Below the pieces are notes generated by a model, which worked only from the letters and a program-made list of their open reading frames with translations, was not told the origin of the DNA and searched no databases. Positions 25,018 to 34,280 of a stretch of 64,000 bases of DNA are shown here, in pieces. Both the position numbers and the translations under genes were made by a program. How positions within the stretch are numbered: the first letter of the stretch is position 1; the number at the start of each line of letters is the position of its first letter. Origin of the DNA: an uncultured Nitrosospira sp. (GTDB lineage: Bacteria; Nitrospirota; Nitrospiria; Nitrospirales; Nitrospiraceae); contig CAADGK010000056.1 of NCBI GenBank assembly GCA_900696515.1, forward strand, positions 1 to 64,000, in the 5' to 3' direction.

Positions 25018-26463
25018 ATGGCTAGCCTAGGTCGCGGTCATGATAGTGGTGGTGAGCGTGCGCTGGTTCAACGAGGGGTCGGCTTGGAAGCGATCACGAT
25101 TGAACAAGGTCCGGCATTGGCAAAGTTGCCCTGCTGGCAGGCAGTACAAATACCAAGAGGGATGTTCACGGCTTCTCGCGCCATTCTGACGCTTCTCCTC
25201 TTGTTTCTGATTGTGCTGGAGTTTGTTCCTTGGACGCAGACGATCAGCGCCACAGGCAAAGTCTCTGCGTATACTCCGTATGACCGGCCGCAGCAGATCG
25301 AATCCCGGATCACAGGCCGGGTGAAGGCCTGGCACATCTACGAAGGTGTGAAGGTCAAGAAGGGTGAACTCGTCGGCGAGCTGGAGGATTACGATCCGAC
25401 CTTTATGGCGCCGGAAATCCTTCCTCTCTTCGAACAGAGAAAAGTCGCGCTGGAACAGACGCGCCAGGCCGCGTTAGCCAGGGCGGACCAGTTGAACAGG
25501 CGGATCGGCGAGATGAGGAAGCTTGTCCAGGCCGCGGTGCCTTCCGCCGAAGCGAGAGTGGTTGAAGCCGACAACAAGGTGCGGGAAGCACAGCAGAAGG
25601 TCGAACAGTACAAAATTGACGTCCATACAGCCCAACTCAATGTCGATCGTCATCGGCAACTGGTTCGTGAAGGGTTGGTTTCACAGCGTGAACTTGAGTT
25701 GACCATCCAAACCGAAATCGGGACCAAGGCCGGCTTACAGGCGGCACAGGCCAGTCTTCTGGCTGCGGAGCAGGCCCGGTCATCGTTGAGCTTCGGTCGT
25801 GACCAAGTCTCGGCGGATGTGAACCAGAAGCTGATGGATGCCATTGCCTCGCGTGATTCCGCCGTTGCCGAAGCCGCGAAGGCGACCGAATCGTTGGCGG
25901 ATATTTCCTACCGGCAACAGGGGGTCCAGCAACGTATTGAAGCTGCAAAACTCTTTGCTCCTATGGACGGTACGGTCGTCAAGATGGCGAAAGTCGGTAT
26001 CAATGAGACGGTGAAGCAGGGTGAGAATTTGGTGACCATTTCTCCCCTTGCCGCTGATCCGGCCATTGAGATGACTGCTGAGGGGTTGGACTCCCCGCTC
26101 CTGAAGCCAGGGCGCAAGGTTCGGATCCTGTTCTTCGGTGTGCCGGCTATTCCCTTGCCGGCATGGCCGAGTTTGATGGCCGGAACCCGAGGGGGTGTCA
26201 TCAAGGTGGTTGACCAGATTGACGATGGGAAAGGCAACTACCGGTTCTGGGTCGTTCCTGATCCAGAGGATCCTCAGCCGTGGCCTGAGCAAGCTCAGGT
26301 GCGACAGGGAACGAAGGTGATGGGTTGGGTCATCATGAATCGGGTTCCGCTCTGGTATGAGCTGTGGCGGCGGTTCAACTTCTTCCCGCCGGACTATATG
26401 CAGCGTGAACCGAGTCTGTTTGAGATGTTTGCGCCCAAGGTGGCGACACCAGGCGCGAAGTAA
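25018..26463 (+). CDS. HlyD-family periplasmic adaptor protein
   Basis: A 481-residue membrane-fusion protein. One transmembrane helix near residues 52-70 (AILTLLLLFLIVLEFVPW) is followed by a beta-barrel/lipoyl half (GRVKAWHIYEGVKVKKGELVG), a long coiled-coil hairpin (about residues 135-305) and the second lipoyl half (LFAPMDGTVVKMAKVG). It would bridge the ABC protein in the inner membrane and a TolC-like channel. GGAGG lies six bases before the ATG. It is the last gene of the cluster and is followed by a strong terminator. The conserved tail PLWYELWRRFNFFPPDY is not a motif I can explain. Confidence 0.87.
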   Translation: MASLGRGHDSGGERALVQRGVGLEAITIEQGPALAKLPCWQAVQIPRGMFTASRAILTLLLLFLIVLEFVPWTQTISATGKVSAYTPYDRPQQIESRITGRVKAWHIYEGVKVKKGELVGELEDYDPTFMAPEILPLFEQRKVALEQTRQAALARADQLNRRIGEMRKLVQAAVPSAEARVVEADNKVREAQQKVEQYKIDVHTAQLNVDRHRQLVREGLVSQRELELTIQTEIGTKAGLQAAQASLLAAEQARSSLSFGRDQVSADVNQKLMDAIASRDSAVAEAAKATESLADISYRQQGVQQRIEAAKLFAPMDGTVVKMAKVGINETVKQGENLVTISPLAADPAIEMTAEGLDSPLLKPGRKVRILFFGVPAIPLPAWPSLMAGTRGGVIKVVDQIDDGKGNYRFWVVPDPEDPQPWPEQAQVRQGTKVMGWVIMNRVPLWYELWRRFNFFPPDYMQREPSLFEMFAPKVATPGAK

Positions 26464-26469
26464 GAGCGT

Positions 26470-26494
26470 GGCGCCGCAGGACTTCTGCGGCGCC
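26470..26494 (+). terminator. GC-rich hairpin after HlyD gene
   Basis: A perfect 10-bp stem GGCGCCGCAG (26470-26479) with CTGCGGCGCC (26485-26494) and a five-base loop lies just downstream of the HlyD stop. Without a U-run it probably protects the 3' end, with the true terminator next to it. Confidence 0.5.
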
Positions 26495-26505
26495 GGCATC
26501 TCTTG

Positions 26506-26543
26506 AAAAGAGCCCGGGGAGGAATCCCCGGGCTCTTTTATTT
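26506..26543 (+). terminator. Rho-independent terminator of the TolC/ABC/HlyD locus
   Basis: A perfect 15-bp stem, arms 26506-26520 and 26525-26539, with loop GGAA and a TTTTATTT tail. This is the strongest terminator in the window and marks the end of the cluster. Apart from it and the purE promoter, the rest of the 26464-26770 gap shows no gene. Confidence 0.93.
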
Positions 26544-26685
26544 CACGCACCCCCCTTGCACACTTGAATCAAACTGGACAATTGAGCGTACATCCAGCGG
26601 CGATCCGTTTCTGCCTCACCATCGGGAGATCCACAGGCGTTCTCTTGAGTGAAGGGGCCGTCATGGTCGGCTCGGGGTGACTGTC

Positions 26686-26714
26686 TTGACCAAGCCCCAT
26701 GGACTCGCTATGGT
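26686..26714 (+). promoter_or_regulatory. Candidate purE promoter
   Basis: TTGACC (26686-26691) and TATGGT (26709-26714) are 17 bases apart and about 57 bases before the purE ATG. No purine riboswitch was recognised in the short leader. Confidence 0.5.
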
Positions 26715-26770
26715 GCGCATACCTTGCTGGAAATCGCGTCGGTCATATCACATCGAGGGAGGCGGAAAGT

Positions 26771-27352
26771 ATGGGCACGCGCAAGTTCCCGGTTCGACGG
26801 TCTCGGGGCGGCACATCAGCTACCAAGCTGAGTGGCCGGCCGATCGTTGGAGTATTGGGAGGAAGTAAGTCCGACTTCCCCATCCTTGAAAAAGCCGGGG
26901 CGATCTTGGCTGAATTGGGTATTCCGTATGAACTTCTTGTCGTGTCGGCGCATCGTACTCCGGACCGGCTCTTTGAATATGCCGCCACGGCTTCGGCACG
27001 AGGTATTCAAGTTCTTATCGGTGGGGCAGGGGGTGCCGCTCACCTTCCGGGCATGCTTGCTGCGAAGACGCATCTTCCCGTGATCGGGGTTCCCATTCCG
27101 ACCGAAAACCTTCGAGGTCTGGATTCTTTGCTCTCCATCGTTCAGATGCCAAGAGGCATTCCCGTGGCAACAGTGGCGATCGGTGGTGCCGAAAATGCCG
27201 GTCTCCTTGCCGCTCAGATCCTTTCCGCAAGCCGTCCGGAAATAGCGGAGCGTATAATTGCCTACCGACGTACTCAGACAGAGACGGTTCTCCGCTCGCC
27301 GGAGGCGAAGGGAATCGTGACCAAGCTGTCTTCGGCTCAACGGCGATCGTGA
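26771..27352 (+). CDS. purE: N5-carboxyaminoimidazole ribonucleotide mutase PurE
   Basis: Step of purine synthesis that moves the carboxyl group of N5-CAIR to give CAIR. Class I PurE motifs are present: [27 protein letters not shown] and [14 protein letters not shown]. The ATG at 26771 follows a GGAGGCGGA site and gives 193 residues; about 20 residues precede the conserved core, so a later start is possible but not obvious. Its stop codon overlaps purK (TGATG), so they form one operon and act in succession. Confidence 0.93.
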   Translation: MGTRKFPVRRSRGGTSATKLSGRPIVGVLGGSKSDFPILEKAGAILAELGIPYELLVVSAHRTPDRLFEYAATASARGIQVLIGGAGGAAHLPGMLAAKTHLPVIGVPIPTENLRGLDSLLSIVQMPRGIPVATVAIGGAENAGLLAAQILSASRPEIAERIIAYRRTQTETVLRSPEAKGIVTKLSSAQRRS

Positions 27353-28533
27353 TGGAGTCCATACTCGAGCCAGGGTCTATGGTGGGGGTTCTTGGCGGTG
27401 GGCAACTTGGAGCGATGTTCACCGGAGCGGCTCGCCGCATGGGCTATCGGGTCGCCGTGTGGGATCCTGATCCCGATGCGCCGGCTCATCGGATTGCGGA
27501 CCACTCATTCTCTACCTCCTTTGCGGATCCGGCTACCCGGGAGCGGTTCGTCGATTCGGTTCAAGCCATGACGCTGGAATGGGAAAATATCCCGGTCGAA
27601 CTCTGTCAATGGCTTGAGCAACGCCGACCGTTGCGTCCATCGAGTGCCGTCCTGCGAATCCTTCAAGACCGTCTTACGCAGAAGCAGTTCTTGTCGTCCT
27701 GTTCGATTCCCGTTCCGGACTTTGCTGAGGTGCACTCGGTCCATCAGCTTCATCATGTGATCGAACGTCTCGGCCTTCCGCTGATCTGTAAAACGGCGAG
27801 AAGCGGGTACGACGGAAAAGGTCAATGGCTGCTCAGGCAGCCTTCCGATATCGCGCAATTCGAGCAGATCCTCAGCACACCGTCTTCCGGGGGCCGGTGG
27901 ATCGCCGAACAGGTCGTCGCCTTTGTGCGAGAGCTCTCGGTCCTGGTGGTCAGAAGTGAGAGTGGTGACACTCGGGTCTATCCCGTCGTTGAAAATCGGC
28001 ACGAGCAAGGGATTTTGCGGGAGAGCGTCGTTCCTGCTTCCATCTCACCCCGTGACGCCGAGGCTGCGTGCCAGCTGAGCGTCCGGGCGGTGGCCGAGCT
28101 GCAAGGAGTGGGAATTTTCTGTGTCGAGCTCTTTCAAGCCCAAGACGGTCGTCTGCTCATCAATGAAATTGCGCCGCGTCCGCATAATTCCGGGCACTAC
28201 ACCTTGGATGCCTGTACCGTCTCTCAATTTGAGCAGCAGGTTCGCGTGACATGCGGTCTTCCATTGGGTGACGTGAGACTGCTGTCCCCTGCCGTCATGG
28301 TGAACCTCCTTGGTGACGAGGTGACCGTGGCGATGTCCGGCGAGGGAAGCCGGGACACCTTTTCCACTCCAGGCGCCTCGGTGCATCTGTACGGCAAGCG
28401 GGTGATTCGTCCGGGAAGGAAGATGGGTCATGTGACCTTTACGGCTCCGGAGCGGGAAACCGTGGTCGCATCGGCTCGGCAATTCCTGTCGCGAGTCCGG
28501 AAACCTCCATCCGCTGTTCCATCCCCTCCATAG
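27352..28533 (+). CDS. purK: N5-carboxyaminoimidazole ribonucleotide synthase PurK
   Basis: ATP-grasp enzyme of 393 residues making N5-CAIR from AIR, bicarbonate and ATP. The N-terminal GVLGGGQLGAMF is the PurK start, with ATP-grasp blocks KTARSGYDGKGQ and EIAPRPHNSGHYT. The start ATG at 27352 shares its A with the purE TGA stop; an in-frame GTG one codon upstream is less likely. A purE-purK order in one operon is common. Confidence 0.93.
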   Translation: MESILEPGSMVGVLGGGQLGAMFTGAARRMGYRVAVWDPDPDAPAHRIADHSFSTSFADPATRERFVDSVQAMTLEWENIPVELCQWLEQRRPLRPSSAVLRILQDRLTQKQFLSSCSIPVPDFAEVHSVHQLHHVIERLGLPLICKTARSGYDGKGQWLLRQPSDIAQFEQILSTPSSGGRWIAEQVVAFVRELSVLVVRSESGDTRVYPVVENRHEQGILRESVVPASISPRDAEAACQLSVRAVAELQGVGIFCVELFQAQDGRLLINEIAPRPHNSGHYTLDACTVSQFEQQVRVTCGLPLGDVRLLSPAVMVNLLGDEVTVAMSGEGSRDTFSTPGASVHLYGKRVIRPGRKMGHVTFTAPERETVVASARQFLSRVRKPPSAVPSPP

Positions 28534-28726
28534 GCCGACGGCGAGACCTGCTTCCTCCCAACAGTTCGTTCCTGACCGGCCCTGTCCGTTCGATTTTGTC
28601 CCCTGATGGTTCGGAAGCGGTCCGATCTCCTTCGGCACAGGCAGAAAACCGAAGGATTCGCCATGGGCCGGAGGGCACACAATTTGCTGTTTTCCGGCTG
28701 TTTCCACCTCTGGAGGTAGCCATAGC

Positions 28727-30574
28727 ATGGGAAATCGCCCCGCCCAATCTCGACCCCATCCAGCCCCGGACCGACTGTATCGGATGCTGACGGATTCAGG
28801 ATCGCGCTACCTTGTTCTTCAGGGGTTGGTCACCATTATCTTGTCCTATGAGCTTCTGTTCGGTGCGGACCCCGTCCTGAGTCGAGTGACTACCAATAGT
28901 CTGGTGTTGGGACTCTGGCTTGGGGTTGTTGCACTGGCCCTGTTGCCTCGAACCGTATTTGAAGCAGCCTGGTTCGGGTCCATGCTGGTGGCGCTCGATA
29001 CGATTCTGGTGACCGCCGCCATTTATCTTTCAGGGAATGCCCGATCCGATCTCTATATCACCTATTTTGTGCTCATGTTGCTGGCGGCTTCCGTCCGGCG
29101 GCTCAGTCATCTCTTCGGCCTCTCGTTGCTCTTGAGCGCCGGATACTCCGTGGTGCTCTATGAAGGTATTCTGAACACGGGGGCACCGGTGACGGGGCAG
29201 TTGCTGGGCATCCCGGTGCTGGTCGTGATGGCGGTCTTCTACGGAGTGGCGCTGGAAAATACGGCGGTCGTCCAGAAGGAGAACGACTCCCTGCAGAAAG
29301 ATGTCGAAGGGTTGAAGAAGACCGAAGAAGAATTGGTCGTCGCAAAGGCCGAACTGGAGGCCAGGATTGCCGCATTAAAATCGGATCTGAGCAAGGCGAA
29401 AACGGATTTGCGAGAAGGGCAACTCACCCGCCAGGGGCTCGAACGGCAGCTGCAGGAGGCGCAGAAACTGGAGGCGGTCGGCCGAGTCGCGGCGAGGATT
29501 GCGGGAGAATTCGGATCTCTGTTTTCCGCCGTCGGGAAACAGACCGGGATCATGCTGACGCACCTTCAACAGCATGATCCGCTTCGAGGTACGGTCGACG
29601 AATTGTTCAAGGTCGGAGAGCAAGCCGCCACGCTCACGGCACAACTCATCGCACTCAATCTGGAGAGAGAGTCGGATCGAAACAGGGTGTCGGTCCATGC
29701 CGTATTGAGTGACGTGCGCGGCATGATCGCCGATCTACTGCCCGAGCACATTGAGTTGCGGGTTCAATTGGATCCCCAGGCGGCCCATGTGGAAGTTGAT
29801 CGAGAGGGGTTGGAAACCATCCTCTTTCAGTTGGTGGTCAATGCGCGGGACGCCATGCCGAATGGAGGTCGGCTCACGATCGACGTCAAGACGATCGAAG
29901 CGCCGGTAAAATCCGCCCGGACGACTCAGGCCGGTGCGGCGGCGTCCCAGGTTGAGATCACCGTCAGTGATACCGGAACCGGTATGAACCTAGATACCCA
30001 AGCCCACATGTTTGAGCCGTTGTTTTCGACCAAGGAAATGAATATCGGGCTCGGACTGACCGCTGTCTTTCGGATTGTGAAACAACATGGAGGTCGGCTG
30101 GGTGTGGAGAGCCGGCCGGGGCAGGGGACCGTCGTCCGCCTGTCCTTTCCCGCTGCGTCCGTCCAGGACGGACAGGAGGAATCGGTTGCCAAGGCGCTGT
30201 TGGCGAAGGGGGGAGAGACCATCCTACTGGTGGAGGAAGATGAAATCGAACGGAAGCTGGCAAAGTCGGCCTTACAGCGGCATCGCTACCATGTGCTGGA
30301 GGCTTCCTCGCCGGTAGAGGCGCTGATGCTGACGCAACAGTATCAGGGGATCGTGCATCTGACGGTGAGTCCATTGGTCATGCCGGAAATCGGTGGGCGT
30401 GAATTGGCTCGTCGGCTCCTGGATCTGCAGCCCACGATGAAAGCGTTGTTTCTGTCCAGTTATGATGATGAAACCATTCGACAGCATCGAATCAATCAAC
30501 GGTTTGTTTTGCAGCAGCCGTATCGCCAAACCGGGTTGATCGGGAAAGTCAGAGAAATGTTGGATGCCGTCTGA
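28727..30574 (+). CDS. Hybrid histidine kinase-like protein lacking phospho-acceptor residues
   Basis: A 615-residue protein: N-terminal membrane domain of five or six helices (residues 28-175), a coiled coil (180-245), a HisKA-like region, an HATPase domain and a receiver domain. ATP-binding boxes are good (NARDAMPNGG, DTGTGM, GLGL). However, the phosphorylated histidine of the H-box (usually HDFNN after LEAVGRxA) is replaced by G260-E-F-G-S264. In the receiver, the acceptor aspartate is P549 (VSPLVMP) and the conserved lysine is Q. It is therefore probably a pseudokinase acting by ATP binding or protein contacts. TGGAGGT precedes the ATG. It stands alone after purK. Confidence 0.8.
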   Translation: MGNRPAQSRPHPAPDRLYRMLTDSGSRYLVLQGLVTIILSYELLFGADPVLSRVTTNSLVLGLWLGVVALALLPRTVFEAAWFGSMLVALDTILVTAAIYLSGNARSDLYITYFVLMLLAASVRRLSHLFGLSLLLSAGYSVVLYEGILNTGAPVTGQLLGIPVLVVMAVFYGVALENTAVVQKENDSLQKDVEGLKKTEEELVVAKAELEARIAALKSDLSKAKTDLREGQLTRQGLERQLQEAQKLEAVGRVAARIAGEFGSLFSAVGKQTGIMLTHLQQHDPLRGTVDELFKVGEQAATLTAQLIALNLERESDRNRVSVHAVLSDVRGMIADLLPEHIELRVQLDPQAAHVEVDREGLETILFQLVVNARDAMPNGGRLTIDVKTIEAPVKSARTTQAGAAASQVEITVSDTGTGMNLDTQAHMFEPLFSTKEMNIGLGLTAVFRIVKQHGGRLGVESRPGQGTVVRLSFPAASVQDGQEESVAKALLAKGGETILLVEEDEIERKLAKSALQRHRYHVLEASSPVEALMLTQQYQGIVHLTVSPLVMPEIGGRELARRLLDLQPTMKALFLSSYDDETIRQHRINQRFVLQQPYRQTGLIGKVREMLDAV

Positions 30575-30603
30575 CGTGCGCTGGCCTTGTCCGGATTGCT
30601 TCG

Positions 30604-31308
30604 CTATCGATCCCAGGTCGACCGTCCCGGAGCAAAGAACCGCACGTCCTTCCGCTTGAACAGGCCGATTAACGCCATCCCCGCCAGAAAACCGCCGATG
30701 TGGGCGAAGAAGGCGACTCCACCGCCCGTGGATCCTACGCTCATGCCTCCGCTGACGAGTTGAGTCACGAACCACATTCCGAGGACGATGCCGGCCGGCA
30801 CCCGGGTCATTCCTATTGCCGGGAGCATCACCAGCACGCGCGCGCGCGGATAGAGCAACAGGTAGGCGCCCAGTACCGCTGAAATGGCTCCGCTGGCGCC
30901 GACCATCGGAATGTCGGAGGAGGGGTCGGTGAGCGCGTGACTGAGTGCCGCGAGGATTCCGGACAGGACATAAAAGACGACGAATTTGGCATGGCCCATG
31001 GCGTCTTCGACGTTGTTTCCGAAAATCCACAGGTAAAGCATATTTCCCAGCAGATGCATCCAGCCTCCGTGCAGGAACATGCTCGTCACCAATGTGAATA
31101 CGGCGGGAAACCCGACGGCCGCTTCCTCCGGGAGGGCGGCATGGCCGAAGATGACGGATGGAACGGCTCCGTACTGAACGGCGAAGAGCTGAGCCGCTGC
31201 ATCCAGCAGATTGACCTGATGGAGAAACACGACGAAACACATGGCGATGAACGCCATCGTCACAAGAGGGGTCAGTCTGGTCGGATTATCGTCATGGAGC
31301 GGGATCAC
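30604..31308 (-). CDS. Rhomboid-family intramembrane serine protease
   Basis: A 234-residue membrane protein of six or seven helices. The rhomboid catalytic dyad is present as S139 in GASGAIS and H203 in AHIGGF; HGGWMHLLGNM is the usual helix 2 motif. It would cleave transmembrane proteins; its substrate is unknown. It is convergent with the kinase-like gene (29 bases) and 12 bases downstream of the DHH gene, with which it may be co-transcribed. Confidence 0.9.
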   Translation of the reverse strand: MIPLHDDNPTRLTPLVTMAFIAMCFVVFLHQVNLLDAAAQLFAVQYGAVPSVIFGHAALPEEAAVGFPAVFTLVTSMFLHGGWMHLLGNMLYLWIFGNNVEDAMGHAKFVVFYVLSGILAALSHALTDPSSDIPMVGASGAISAVLGAYLLLYPRARVLVMLPAIGMTRVPAGIVLGMWFVTQLVSGGMSVGSTGGGVAFFAHIGGFLAGMALIGLFKRKDVRFFAPGRSTWDR

Positions 31309-31320
31309 GACTCGTAGATC

Positions 31321-32190
31321 TCATAGGGGTTTGCGTTGACCGGTGACCAAGCGAGGCAATTGCGGGTCGCTTGGGGGGGATCCATCGTGGCCCAACGGAA
31401 CCGAAAACCCGGCGGCATGAGTATGGCCTCCACCGCCGAATGAGGCGGCGATCGCACCTACATCCGTCCCGTCGGCTCGAGAACGCATGCTGAAATAACG
31501 ACGGCCATCCCGATCATGCCAAATCAGACAAAAGGGATGGTCCGGAGAGAGCCGCTCGCCGATCTGGCTGGTCAGGATGGCACTCTGGACGGACGGAACG
31601 ACTTCTCCCTGGAAGGCGACCATGACCGCCTGTGCCGCGAGTTTCCCAACCAATTCTTGCTCGTAGCGGAGGATCGCCCGGCCTTCCTGCTCAAGTGCCG
31701 GTTGGGAGAATCCATCCCATAGGGCGAAGTCGAATGGGTAGGAGGCCAGTGCCGCGCTGATTTCACGACTGCCGGGCAACGCCCACGTCCACAAATCCTT
31801 GTCTTGGACGTACTGAAGCAGCCAAGGCGCTGTCGTCCGATGAGCCCATTCCCAGCTCAGGACGGCGCCGGATTTGGTCTGGTCAAAGTAGGCATGGGAA
31901 AACCCGGCCAGGGTCCGTTCGGCGGTGATATGGTGGTCCAAGACCAGGAGTTCTTTGGTCTCGTCGGCCATCGTCTCCAGAATCGGTCGCGCGTAGCTGA
32001 AGTCAACGATCAGAACCCGGCAATCGTTGAGATCGGGAGGAGGAGGCTGGCCGTGTTTCACTGGTAAGAATCTGGCGTTTGGAAACTTCTTCCAGACCGC
32101 CCAGGCTGCTCCAAACCCGTCGAAGCAGTCCGCATGGTAGAGGACGATGTCCGGGGGACCATGGAATGGCGGCGCGGTCGATACGGCCAT
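31321..32190 (-). CDS. DHH-family phosphoesterase
   Basis: A 289-residue protein with HADCFDGFGAAW, LDHH (the DHH metal motif) and the DHHA1 end GGGGHTHAAGF. The family includes oligoribonuclease NrnA, cyclic-dinucleotide phosphodiesterases and RecJ-like enzymes; this short protein without extra domains is closer to the first two groups, but its substrate cannot be set. The ATG at 32190 is chosen; a TTG at 32235 would add 15 residues. Rhomboid follows 12 bases downstream. Confidence 0.78.
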   Translation of the reverse strand: MAVSTAPPFHGPPDIVLYHADCFDGFGAAWAVWKKFPNARFLPVKHGQPPPPDLNDCRVLIVDFSYARPILETMADETKELLVLDHHITAERTLAGFSHAYFDQTKSGAVLSWEWAHRTTAPWLLQYVQDKDLWTWALPGSREISAALASYPFDFALWDGFSQPALEQEGRAILRYEQELVGKLAAQAVMVAFQGEVVPSVQSAILTSQIGERLSPDHPFCLIWHDRDGRRYFSMRSRADGTDVGAIAASFGGGGHTHAAGFSVPLGHDGSPPSDPQLPRLVTGQRKPL

Positions 32191-32257
32191 AGATTTGGGA
32201 GAGGACCTATAATCTGGCGTAGAAGGACCGGCCAACTCTACATGGAATCGGAGTGTC

Positions 32258-33313
32258 TTACAAGTCGTTAAGGTGGTGGATCAGTTGGCGGAGCCGCCCC
32301 GCGCTGCGCCGATTGAAGCTGAAGATGAGCCGTGAGAGGGCTTGGATGGCCGGTTCATCGAGTTCTTCTTGCAGTGGGCCGCCTTGCTCAAACGTGCCGT
32401 CGTGCAGTAAATCGGAAAAGCGCTCGCGGATCTGTTCGAGTTGTTCCGCGGAGACGGGCTGTTTGAGGCGGATTGCCAGCTGCCTGCCCACGAACCGCAT
32501 GGAATGATAGCGCCGGTAGAAGCGGAGAATGTGGCTGACGGCCGCCTCGGCGGAGGTCACGATGGTAAAGAGAGACAAGTCTTCGTCGTTGATCAGTTTT
32601 CTGCGCAAGAGTTGCCTGGTGATGAACGCCGACCAGTCGTCCCAATAGTCACAACCGGGGGCCTGCAGGCAGACGATCGGCTGCGGATCGCTTTTTCCGG
32701 TCTGAGCGAGGGTCAGGATTTCAAATCCCTCGTCATGCGTGCCGAATCCTCCGGGGAACAGCGCGATCGCATTGGCTTCCTTTTGGAACATCAACTTGCG
32801 GGTGAAAAAATACTTAAAGGTGATCAGCTTCGGGTCGTCGGCGATGGTGGAGTTCGGCCCTTGTTCGAACGGCAACATGATGTTGACGCCGAAGCTGTGC
32901 TCACGTCCCGCACCTTCTTGCGCCGCGCGCATGATGCCGTCGGCGCCACCCGTAATGACCATGAATCCCTCACGCACGATGGCCTGAGAGAATCGGTGGG
33001 CCAGCTGATAGTTGGGATCGTCCGAAGGGGTCCGTGCCGAGCCGAAAATGCTGACTTTTTTACGATCGCGATACCCATGGAACACACCGAAGGCATGACG
33101 GAGTTCCTTGACCGCGCGGTTGACGATCTTGACATCCAACAGATCCAACTGTGCCTCGTGCAGCTTCAACAGTCCCGCCAAGAGCTCGCGCATCAGTGCT
33201 GCATGGAGGTCGTCGTCAGGGCTGTCGAGCAGTAGGCTGATCTGGTGGAGCATGTCTTCCCGCGATAAGGCTGGGCGGGATCGAAGCGCTGCGGATTTGC
33301 CGGTCATCGTCAT
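32258..33313 (-). CDS. LOG-family protein (possible cytokinin-riboside or nucleotide phosphoribohydrolase)
   Basis: A 351-residue protein with the LOG (lonely guy) Rossmann core: VSIFGSART, TGGADGIMRAA, and FPGGFGTHDEGFEIL, which holds the PGGxGTxxE motif. About 90 residues of helical N-terminal extension and about 90 C-terminal residues flank it. LOG enzymes hydrolyse nucleoside monophosphates such as AMP or cytokinin nucleotides; long members like this, the PpnN-type group, hydrolyse other nucleotides. The start at 33313 follows AAGGA; it is on the strand of the DHH gene, 67 bases upstream of it. Confidence 0.8.
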   Translation of the reverse strand: MTMTGKSAALRSRPALSREDMLHQISLLLDSPDDDLHAALMRELLAGLLKLHEAQLDLLDVKIVNRAVKELRHAFGVFHGYRDRKKVSIFGSARTPSDDPNYQLAHRFSQAIVREGFMVITGGADGIMRAAQEGAGREHSFGVNIMLPFEQGPNSTIADDPKLITFKYFFTRKLMFQKEANAIALFPGGFGTHDEGFEILTLAQTGKSDPQPIVCLQAPGCDYWDDWSAFITRQLLRRKLINDEDLSLFTIVTSAEAAVSHILRFYRRYHSMRFVGRQLAIRLKQPVSAEQLEQIRERFSDLLHDGTFEQGGPLQEELDEPAIQALSRLIFSFNRRSAGRLRQLIHHLNDL

Positions 33314-33400
33314 GGTAGTCCTTGTAGGGTGAATGACAAGTAAGCTTATCAACGGATCGGGTTCTGGTCAAAGGCTGGAGGAAATTGGGAGCAGTCTTAT

Positions 33401-34177
33401 TTATGCTGAACCGAACGAAGGAGGCAAGCGGCCGAGCACCCAGGCTTTGATTCGAGATTGATCTGCCGGTGAAAGTTCGACAAACTGGACTTCGACGGCG
33501 GGGGACGCGGACACGCCGGGCCTGGTCACACCTGACACGGCCTCAAGGCCGGCGTTATTCAACACCGTCCCCTTGATGGTGAAGGGACTCATCGTTTCGG
33601 AGAGGGAGAAGCCCACGATCACTCTGGTCCCAGGCAGCAATAGCGCACGAGAGACCAGCGACGCACTGACATGACTCAGTTGGGTGATCGTGATCTGATG
33701 GGCGGCTCCCGCACCCTCGCCTTCGATCACGCTGACGGTTGCCGAGATATTGGCCGCACAGCGCTTGGGTGAAAGCACGAGGTCTCGCGCGGTCAACACA
33801 CCGACCGGCTGATTTTCCTTGGTGACGATCAGGATCGGGGTTCCCGAGGACATCATGAGCGTGGACGCCTCGTCGATTGCTCGATCGTATTCAATGAATT
33901 GAACCGGACGGGTCATGATCGTCCGTACTTCGACCTCGTCCGGTTCGAGTCCTTGAGCCACGACCTTCTTGACGATGTCCGTCGGAGTCATGAGTCCGAA
34001 ACGCCACTCGGTATCTTTGACCAGAAGGCAGGGCATCCGCTCGCGTTCCAGCAGTGAGGCCGCTTCAGTGACCGATACATCTCCGGGAATCTGGACTACA
34101 CCGGGTGTCATCATATGTCCAACCAGGATAGTCTGCGGATCCTCCCCCCGGAGTTGTTGAATATCCTTTTCCAGCAT
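33401..34177 (-). CDS. CBS-domain pair with PilZ-like C-terminus
   Basis: A 258-residue soluble protein. Residues 15-145 form a CBS pair (MMTPGVVQIPGD and IMTRPVQFIEYD repeats), which usually binds adenine nucleotides. Residues 150-255 resemble a PilZ-type beta-barrel (GTVLNNAGLEAVSG and VEVQFVELSPADQSRIKAWV), but the arginine motif is not clear. It might link energy status to c-di-GMP signalling. No partner enzyme is adjacent. A TATACT-type -10 lies upstream on its strand near 34235. Confidence 0.7.
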   Translation of the reverse strand: MLEKDIQQLRGEDPQTILVGHMMTPGVVQIPGDVSVTEAASLLERERMPCLLVKDTEWRFGLMTPTDIVKKVVAQGLEPDEVEVRTIMTRPVQFIEYDRAIDEASTLMMSSGTPILIVTKENQPVGVLTARDLVLSPKRCAANISATVSVIEGEGAGAAHQITITQLSHVSASLVSRALLLPGTRVIVGFSLSETMSPFTIKGTVLNNAGLEAVSGVTRPGVSASPAVEVQFVELSPADQSRIKAWVLGRLPPSFGSA

Positions 34178-34280
34178 CGCTCAGCCAGGTCCTCTCTTCC
34201 GACGAATCCGCTCGTCTGGCCGCCGCAATGTATGCCAAGTATAGCAGAAGGTTTTCCGAGCCCATGAAGGGCAGAACGCC

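Noticed and set aside
30272-31240. 322-codon reverse frame overlapping the rhomboid gene and the kinase-like gene
   Set aside because: The arginine-rich, low-complexity translation is typical of a shadow frame in GC-rich DNA; the rhomboid frame on the same strand has catalytic motifs.
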